Source: Dolomedes plantarius (Eukaryota; Arthropoda; Arachnida; Araneae; Dolomedidae). Taken from it: DNA of 64,000 nt. The stretch covers positions 219,624,279-219,688,278 of the forward strand of contig OU015493.1 in NCBI GenBank assembly GCA_907164885.2, given 5' to 3'. Positions 57,646 to 64,000 of this stretch are shown in pieces. The notes under the pieces are model-generated. The model was not told the origin of the DNA and made no database searches. It worked only from the letters and a program-made list of their open reading frames with translations. Both the position numbers and the translations under genes were made by a program. Within the stretch, counting starts at the first letter, position 1. Every line of letters begins with the position of its first letter.

Positions 57646-58080
57646 ATAGAGAATCTATGCTCACTTCTACCCAGACTTGGGTGTATATAATTTGAAGTGG
57701 CACTCTATTTGAATTATATACAAACACAGTTTATACATGAAACAATGTTTATTGAATTCGTTGCACATATAATTGGCTTTTACAGCAATAAGCATGCGTA
57801 CTACTTGTACGGAATGTATAAACACAGCTTTCAAGAACAATATATTTTTATACTCACGAACAGTAAGTCAAACCAGCAGTACTGCCATGTAAACTTCTGG
57901 CCCGCTAAGCACTAGCGCAGGATAACACCTTTTCAACCGTAACAACCTCCCCTTTTTTATTAATGACGCTGCGTGGTATTTATACTAAGCGCGTATGCCG
58001 AAATTAGCATATCTAAAGCAGCTTCTTTAATTCACTCAAAAGTTCGATTCTTGTGAATCGAATCTTGTGTATACCTTACA
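57646..58080 (-). repeat. LTR-5 3' LTR
   Basis: Minus sense TGTAAGGTATACACAAG...GATTCTCTAT. A few differences from 60803-61236. The plus-strand frame 57697-57915 is a shadow. Confidence 0.88.
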
Positions 58081-58624
58081 CTGGCCTCCCTCGAAAAAAA
58101 AAATTAGGTAACTGAGGTCTGAACGGCTTCAGTTAACTAATTGAAAACGCGTGCTGGTCTGACTTTTTACATAATGGGTGGCAAAGCCAAAAAACCTTCC
58201 ACACGTTGTGTGGGGGAAAAACGCCACTACCATTTTACAAAACTAACCCCGAAGGGTCCAGGTGACACCATCACACAGTGGATTTGCAGAGTTGCGGATA
58301 CTGGGCTGGCCAACTGCGCCCTAAAAAACTTATTTTACTTAAAATTGTCAACACAATTGCACAGCATGACATTTCTTGACTGTTTGTATCTGCTCTCCCC
58401 CAATTTATAATGCACATGTGTCATGATTTGTGAAGTTAGTACATTAGTGGTTAATTGGTATATTGTGCAGTATGTATTTTTTTCCTAGTCACTACATGTC
58501 CCCTTCAAAAATTTATAAAACAACAGTATGCCGTATTTTTTTTTTCAGTGGCTCACCCCTTCCCCTCAAAATGTTTACACAGTATATACACTGGGGAATT
58601 TCAAACCAATTTGGTTCGGTTTTA
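58081..58624 (-). other. LTR-5 3' untranslated region
   Basis: Between the end of the coding frame and the LTR. An unrecognised plus frame (58141-58410) is present and recurs unchanged in the duplicate at 62968-63237. Confidence 0.6.
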
Positions 58625-59428
58625 TTAAAGGGTGGGAGTTAGAATAAGAAAGTTGATACAAGACTTGTTCCTCATGAATGCAGCAACTTCCTTGCACCAG
58701 TCTGTCCAATCCGTGGAACCTCTCTTGATGGTCGCAGTCCTAGTAAAGGGGTTCGTTGACCGTGTGGGCATCCTTCGTGCAGCAGGTCGTAGGTCCTGAG
58801 GCGCTGGTCCGGCTTGACGATGGACAGGAGGTCTCTTGGGAGGAGGCCAACCTTGGTGGGCGGCAGAAATCTTGCGCTTCCTGTACTTATGCAAAGGAAC
58901 TTTAAAATTGTCATTCTTCCTTTTGATAACCTTGTGTACCTTATGTGTACCAAGTTCATCCTTTAATAGAGTTTTTGTAGTGCACACCTTACTTTGCTTC
59001 GTACTTTTGTTTGTATCGGTATTAAATTTTAATGCAGATTCTATTGTTTCAAATTTATACGCCGCACCAACGTGTTTAGTTACTGGTTTTATCTCGCTGC
59101 TTGTGTCATGTTTTTCAACAACCTGACTCTGTTTTTCGTATTTGTGCTTATACGACTTCTTGTTTACCGCCTTAATTACTTCAGTATTTGCAGTTTTAAT
59201 GCTGGAACCTGAAGGCGCTTTTTCACGTTTTTTATCCCCCTTAACTTTAGTTTTATCCTCTTTTGACGAAAAAGTCTCTTTGAAACTTGCGACATCAGAA
59301 TCGTTATCATTTAAATTCTTTAACACTGCTTCAGTTTTAGGAAGATTAAGCTTTTCGTACTGGTGCGTTTTAATACAACCTACGTCTATAACTTCCGAAG
59401 CATCAGCTAAACTACTTACAGTATAATT
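58625..59428 (-). CDS. LTR-5 in-frame extension behind the gag UAG
   Basis: Open for 267 codons in the gag frame directly after TAG 59429-59431, with no ATG at its start, so translation would need readthrough or repair of that stop. Lys/Ser/Thr-rich (KRKNDNFKVPLHKYRKRKIS), then a Pro/Arg-rich block (HQGWPPPKRPPVHRQ) encoded by locally GC-rich DNA (58680-58880), then CKEVAAFMRNKSC. It is basic and lacks any enzyme motif. A nucleic-acid-binding role would be inference only. Confidence 0.55.
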   Translation of the reverse strand, partial: NYTVSSLADASEVIDVGCIKTHQYEKLNLPKTEAVLKNLNDNDSDVASFKETFSSKEDKTKVKGDKKREKAPSGSSIKTANTEVIKAVNKKSYKHKYEKQSQVVEKHDTSSEIKPVTKHVGAAYKFETIESALKFNTDTNKSTKQSKVCTTKTLLKDELGTHKVHKVIKRKNDNFKVPLHKYRKRKISAAHQGWPPPKRPPVHRQAGPAPQDLRPAARRMPTRSTNPFTRTATIKRGSTDWTDWCKEVAAFMRNKSCINFLILTPTL

Positions 59429-60667
59429 CTATGTCAACTTTTCATCCTGACTCTCAGTATGGTTTTCATGTACTTTATTTAAAACCATATTATCAACCTG
59501 GCCTACACAATCCTCATTCGGCTGGGAACTTGAAATAATATCATCATTACCTAGCGAGTTCCTAATATCGTTTAAAGAATTTTTATTATCGTCAACTAAT
59601 AAGTATTCACTAACTTCCGTAACGCATACTTCGTCATCTACTAAATTTCCTTCATTAACAGATGTGTGAATATCATCTAAAATATCAGGTATATCATCAA
59701 TAATATCAGGTATAGCATTAATAGAAGTGTCAGATGATTTATTTTCTAAACCACTAGCATTAGTATCGGCACTATTTTCAGAAATTTGTACTGGAATTAC
59801 CTCATCATTCCAGCTAGACTCACTTTCTTTATAAGCCACAAAAATACCCTGACTTTCACTATTCTCAAAATAATGATTACTACTAGGACAAAATAATACA
59901 TTTGACCAAACAGTTTCAACAGGTTGAACCATATCATGTGAATCAACTTGCCAGTGCAAGTAAGGTGCTTCTATATTATTTACTTTAAGAGCACAAATTT
60001 CATTATAACGCCGTGCGCTTCTATTATTTTGCCTGCGGTACGGCTTACGCTGCTGGTTTGAAACTCGCGAAAAATTTTGGCGCGGGTGTATAAAACTTCT
60101 CGTACCTGAATGACGGTGAGGGGTAGCGAAGAAATGCCTATTGTCATATTTAGCTAAAGCTTGAAGGAGGGTAACCTTGCTTGTAATTGTTTGATTATCT
60201 AAAAAATCTTGAACACTTGGCTTCAAACGTTGGATAACTATTTTTAAGATTACCGCTTCCGTTACCCCTTCTAAATATTCCTCACACTTGGAAATCTTTT
60301 CCGTAGCAAAATCTAATGCAGACTGACCTTCACGTTGCCTTAGCGAATAAATTTCCGCTTCAATTTCACTTTGATTAAGGGTCTTTGGAAAAACACTAAG
60401 AAACTGTTGCTTGAATGACAAATAGTCAAAAATCAGATTACTGCTTTGCATGCATGTGTACCACTGAAATGCACTACCTCTTAAAGCGGCTAGAGCAATT
60501 TTAAGTTTATCCCCCTCTGGGGTGCATTGTTGCTGAAAGTAATGCTCAATTTTCTTTAGGAATTGGCTTGAGGGGCCGCCATTGAAGGTGGCTTCGAATG
60601 GCGCAATTTGCTGAACCATAATTACCCGAGGAAAATTTCCAGCAGTATTTTGTTCTACAACACTCAT
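59429..60667 (-). CDS. gag: LTR-5 Gag
   Basis: 412 codons from ATG 60665-60667. The N-terminal half is a retrotransposon capsid region (APFEATFNGGPSSQFLKKIE, ALRGSAFQWYTCM, IYSLRQREGQSALDFATEKI, RLKPSVQDFLDNQ), residues ~25-170. An Arg/Gln-rich segment follows (NQQRKPYRRQNNRSARR) in place of CCHC knuckles, then an acidic tail with DIIDDIPDILDDIH repeats. It ends at TAG (followed by AAT), after which the frame stays open. It would package element RNA; protease and RT would have to come from another element. Confidence 0.8.
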   Translation of the reverse strand: MSVVEQNTAGNFPRVIMVQQIAPFEATFNGGPSSQFLKKIEHYFQQQCTPEGDKLKIALAALRGSAFQWYTCMQSSNLIFDYLSFKQQFLSVFPKTLNQSEIEAEIYSLRQREGQSALDFATEKISKCEEYLEGVTEAVILKIVIQRLKPSVQDFLDNQTITSKVTLLQALAKYDNRHFFATPHRHSGTRSFIHPRQNFSRVSNQQRKPYRRQNNRSARRYNEICALKVNNIEAPYLHWQVDSHDMVQPVETVWSNVLFCPSSNHYFENSESQGIFVAYKESESSWNDEVIPVQISENSADTNASGLENKSSDTSINAIPDIIDDIPDILDDIHTSVNEGNLVDDEVCVTEVSEYLLVDDNKNSLNDIRNSLGNDDIISSSQPNEDCVGQVDNMVLNKVHENHTESQDEKLT

Positions 60668-60802
60668 TTTTTAAATAGTATATAAGTACTTGCAACAATT
60701 TTATCAATATAAGTACACAGTACACAGTTTTTAATTTCAATTATGTTGTTCGTTACAAATGTAATGCTAACTACCAGGGTATATATATTTTCGGGCGCCA
60801 GT

Positions 60803-61236
60803 ATAGAGAATCTATGCTCACTTCTACCCAGACTTGGGTGTATATAATTTGAAGTGGCACTCTATTTGAATTTGAAGCAAACACAGTTTATACATGAAAC
60901 AATGTTTATTGAATTCGTTGCACATATAATTGGCTTTTACAGCAATAAGCATGCGTACTACTTGTACGGAATGTATAAACACAGCTTTCAAGAACAATAT
61001 ATTTTTATACTCACGAACAGTAAGTCAAACCAGCAGTACTGCCATGTAAACTTCTGGCCCGCTAAGCACTAGCGCAGGATAACACCTTTTCAACCGTAAC
61101 AACCTCCCTTTTTTATTAATGACGCTGCGTGGTATTTATACTAAGCACGTATGCCGTAATTAGCATATCTAAAGCAGCTTCTTTAATTCACTCAAAAGTT
61201 CGATTCTTGTGAATCGAATCTTGTGTATACCTTACA
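60803..61236 (-). repeat. LTR-5 5' LTR
   Basis: Matches 57646-58080. Its minus-sense end is followed by AC then TGGCGCCCGAA (primer site), and ACCTT lies outside at 61237-61241. Confidence 0.88.
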
Positions 61237-62473
61237 ACCTTCGTATCTGAAAGTAGGAAACGGATATCCATAAGATTCTTGCTTTAAAATGAAAGGAAGA
61301 CGATTACCGAAAAATCGGTTTCAGGATTTTTCAAAATTCGCCTCCCAAGGGGGGAGGGGGGGGGCAAAACGTATTTTTTACATATTTCTTCATATCCCAA
61401 AGAAGGAAATTGATGTCCATAAGATTCTTGCTTTAAAATGTAAGAAACATGAATACCTAAAAACCAATTTCAGGATTTTTCAAAATTCTGCCCCCAAGGG
61501 GGGGGAGGGGGCAAAACGTGTTTTTACGTGTTTTATCTATATATATAAAGGAATCAACGCCGAGCAAAAAGTATTGGAGATACAGATATCAAATTTTAGG
61601 AGCTTATTACTTTTGTGCTGAAGGCGTCATTTAAGAAGCAATTTTTTTAAATTCACCCCCCAATGGGGGGAGGGAGAAAAAACGTGTTTTTTACATATTC
61701 TTTCATATCTCAAAGAAGAAAATGGATATCCTTAAGATTCTTGCTTTAAAATGTAAGAAACATGATTACCTAAAAACCAATTTCAGGAATTTTCAAAATT
61801 CGGCCCCCCAAGGGGGGGAGGGGGGGCTAAACGTGTTTTTACGTGTTTTATCTATATATATATAAAGGAATCAACGCACAGCAAAAACTATTGGAGACAC
61901 AGATATAAAATTTTAGGAGCTTATTACTTTTGTGCTGAAGGCGTCATTTAAGAAGCGATTTTTCAAAATTCCCCCCCCCCCCCAAGGGGGGAGGGGGCAA
62001 AACGTGTTTTTTCATATTCCTTCATATCTCAAAGAAGGAAACTGATATCCATAAGATTCTAGCTTTAAAATGTAGGGAACATGAATACCTAAAAACATAT
62101 TTCAGGATTTTTCAAAATTCGGCCCCTAAGGGGGAAGGGGCGATAAACATGTTTTTAAGTGTTTTATCACATATTCCTTCATATCTCGAAGAAGAAAACA
62201 GATATCCATAAGATTCTTGCTTTAAAATGAAAGGAACACGAATGCCTAAAAATCAATTTCAGGATTTTTCAAAATTCGGCCCCCATGGGAGGGAGGGGGC
62301 AAAACGTATTTTTCACATATTCCCTCATATTTCAAAGAAATAAAACAGATATCCATAATATTCTTGCTTTAAAATGTAAGGAACTTGATTATCTAAAATC
62401 GATTTCAGTATTTTTAAAAAATTCGGCCCCAAGGGGGGAGGGGGGCGCTAAACGTGCTTTTCACATATACCTT
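61237..62473 (+). repeat. ~150-bp G-rich minisatellite array, second block
   Basis: Same units as 56525-57645. From ~61573 it is a near-identical copy of ~56745 onward. Confidence 0.75.
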
Positions 62474-62907
62474 ATAGAGAATCTATGCTCACTTCTACCC
62501 AGACTTGGGTGTATATAATTTGAAGTGGCACTCTATTTGAATTATATACAAACACAGTTTATACATGAAACAATGTTTATTGAATTCGTTGCACATATAA
62601 TTGGCTTTTACAGCAATAAGCATGCGTACTACTTGTACGGAATGTATAAACACAGCTTTCAAGAACAATATATTTTTATACTCACGAACAGTAAGTCAAA
62701 CCAGCAGTACTGCCATGTAAACTTCTGGCCCGCTAAGCACTAGCGCAGGATAACACCTTTTCAACCGTAACAACCTCCCCTTTTTATTAATGACGCTGCG
62801 TGGTATTTATACTAAGCGCGTATGCCGAAATTAGCATATCTAAAGCAGCTTCTTTAATTCACTCAAAAGTTCGATTCTTGTGAATCGAATCTTGTGTATA
62901 CCTTACA
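62474..62907 (-). repeat. LTR of the duplicated LTR-5 copy
   Basis: Same as 57646-58080 apart from single-base differences. Preceded by ACCTT. Confidence 0.88.
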
Positions 62908-63451
62908 CTGGCCTCCCTCGAAAAAAAAAATTAGGTAACTGAGGTCTGAACGGCTTCAGTTAACTAATTGAAAACGCGTGCTGGTCTGACTTTTTACATA
63001 ATGGGTGGCAAAGCCAAAAAACCTTCCACACGTTGTGTGGGGGAAAAACGCCACTACCATTTTACAAAACTAACCCCGAAGGGTCCAGGTGACACCATCA
63101 CACAGTGGATTTGCAGAGTTGCGGATACTGGGCTGGCCAACTGCGCCCTAAAAAACTTATTTTACTTAAAATTGTCAACACAATTGCACAGCATGACATT
63201 TCTTGACTGTTTGTATCTGCTCTCCCCCAATTTATAATGCACATGTGTCATGATTTGTGAAGTTAGTACATTAGTGGTTAATTGGTATATTGTGCAGTAT
63301 GTATTTTTTTCCTAGTCACTACATGTCCCCTTCAAAAATTTATAAAACAACAGTATGCCGTATTTTTTTTTTCAGTGGCTCACCCCTTCCCCTCAAAATG
63401 TTTACACAGTATATACACTGGGGAATTTCAAACCAATTTGGTTCGGTTTTA

Positions 63452-64000
63452 TTAAAGGGTGGGAGTTAGAATAAGAAAGTTGATACAAGACTTGTTCCTC
63501 ATGAATGCAGCAACTTCCTTGCACCAGTCTGTCCAATCCGTGGAACCTCTCTTGATGGTCGCAGTCCTAGTAAAGGGGTTCGTTGACCGTGTGGGCATCC
63601 TTCGTGCAGCAGGCCGTAGGTCCTGAGGCGCTGGTCCGGCTTGACGATGGACAGGAGGTCTCTTGGGAGGAGGCCAACCTTGGTGGGCGGCAGAAATCTT
63701 GCGCTTCCTGTACTTATGCAAAGGAACTTTAAAATTGTCATTCTTCCTTTTGATAACCTTGTGTACCTTATGTGTACCAAGTTCATCCTTTAATAGAGTT
63801 TTTGTAGTGCACACCTTACTTTGCTTCGTACTTTTGTTTGTATCGGTATTAAATTTTAATGCAGATTCTATTGTTTCAAATTTATACGCCGCACCAACGT
63901 GTTTAGTTACTGGTTTTATCTCGCTGCTTGTGTCATGTTTTTCAACAACCTGACTCTGTTTTTCGTATTTGTGCTTATACGACTTCTTGTTTACCGCCTT
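63452..64000 (-). CDS. LTR-5 copy 2, coding extension (runs off the window)
   Basis: Counterpart of 58625-59173. It keeps the same C-terminus (CINFLILTPTL) and the same open frame to the window edge. One base substitution was seen in the GC-rich block. Its gag would lie right of the window. Confidence 0.55.
   Translation of the reverse strand, partial: KAVNKKSYKHKYEKQSQVVEKHDTSSEIKPVTKHVGAAYKFETIESALKFNTDTNKSTKQSKVCTTKTLLKDELGTHKVHKVIKRKNDNFKVPLHKYRKRKISAAHQGWPPPKRPPVHRQAGPAPQDLRPAARRMPTRSTNPFTRTATIKRGSTDWTDWCKEVAAFMRNKSCINFLILTPTL

Larger units (their letters stand above)
57646..61236 (-). mobile_element. LTR-5: gag-bearing, pol-less LTR retrotransposon
   Basis: LTRs 57646-58080 and 60803-61236 with ACCTT target duplications at 57641-57645 and 61237-61241. 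Minus sense: primer site TGGCGCCCGAA 2 bp inside the 5' LTR, polypurine-like CGAGGGAGGCCAG beside the 3' LTR. Encodes Gag plus an in-frame extension; no RT, RNase H or integrase found. Length 3.6 kb. A second copy begins at 62474. Confidence 0.9.
61573..64000. repeat. Second copy of a ~4.83-kb tandem duplication (partial)
   Basis: Matches ~56745-59173 at an offset of 4827-4828 bp with very few differences (for example T 58787/C 63614). It includes minisatellite, LTR, 3' UTR and part of the LTR-5 coding frame, and continues beyond the window. Confidence 0.9.

Noticed and set aside
57105..57690. ORFs with repeated KNSAP..G/HKILALKC as a repetitive secreted protein
   Set aside because: The open frames follow the ~150-bp minisatellite period, break at unit-length changes, and lack a signal peptide or splice signals.
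58836..59126. 96-codon hydrophobic plus ORF (and its duplicate at 63663-63953) as a membrane protein
   Set aside because: It is antisense to the LTR-5 coding frame, whose Lys-rich codons read as Phe/Leu on the other strand.

Overview
The window is repeat-dominated, AT-rich eukaryotic DNA, most likely from an arthropod and perhaps a chelicerate. The evidence is the mix of Ty3/Gypsy and BEL/Pao LTR retrotransposons, Tc1, mariner-like, Tigger/pogo-like and piggyBac-like DNA transposons, and many long (TA)n tracts. Identification is from sequence patterns only. A run of exactly 100 N at 47903-48002 marks a scaffold gap. No complete host gene is present. Possible host coding sequence is limited to a frameshifted fragment at the left edge, one well-formed 108-nt internal exon (33004-33111) and a phase-compatible 27-nt microexon candidate (25418-25444).

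Layout, left to right. 1-2360: gene fragment, a tRNA-Thr-like sequence, unexplained AT-rich DNA and a GC-rich island. 2361-5764: two copies of an unclassified repeat (here 'family 1') and two Tigger-like copies back to back. 6139-10648: Gypsy-1 (minus), whose 3' pol has been replaced by a large inverted duplication. 10891-12718: an internally deleted mariner-like element and a MITE. 12803-25136: Gypsy-2 (minus), split by a fresh, apparently intact BEL/Pao element, BEL-1 (17887-24448). 25137-32241: unique DNA, a foldback element, probable solo LTRs, a third family-1 copy and two broken Tc1 elements. 32242-34777: (TA)n, the host exon and a long-TIR mariner derivative. 34793-41212: decayed BEL-2 (minus). 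41296-47391: a solo LTR and LTR-4 (plus), a young LTR element with one long unfamiliar ORF and no pol. 47392-52044: a MITE, the gap and mostly unique DNA. 52045-56520: nested Tigger, family-1 and related repeats. 56525-64000: a ~150-bp G-rich minisatellite and LTR-5 (minus), inside a ~4.83-kb near-identical tandem duplication that runs off the right edge.

Recurring themes. Almost every mobile element abuts a (TA)n tract, so TA arrays look like preferred landing sites. The LTR elements range from probably recent (BEL-1 and LTR-4, each with one difference between its LTRs) to decayed (BEL-2, Gypsy-1). Several have unusual coding layouts: gag and pol in one frame across UGA-CGG (Gypsy-1), a DEK/SAP-like N-terminal domain on a Gypsy gag (Gypsy-2), a gag followed by UAG and a long in-frame basic extension with no pol (LTR-5), and a pol-less 534-aa basic ORF (LTR-4). 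The most notable leads are the DEK-like gag, the natural ~520-bp hairpin in Gypsy-1, LTR-4, and the TA landing-pad pattern.
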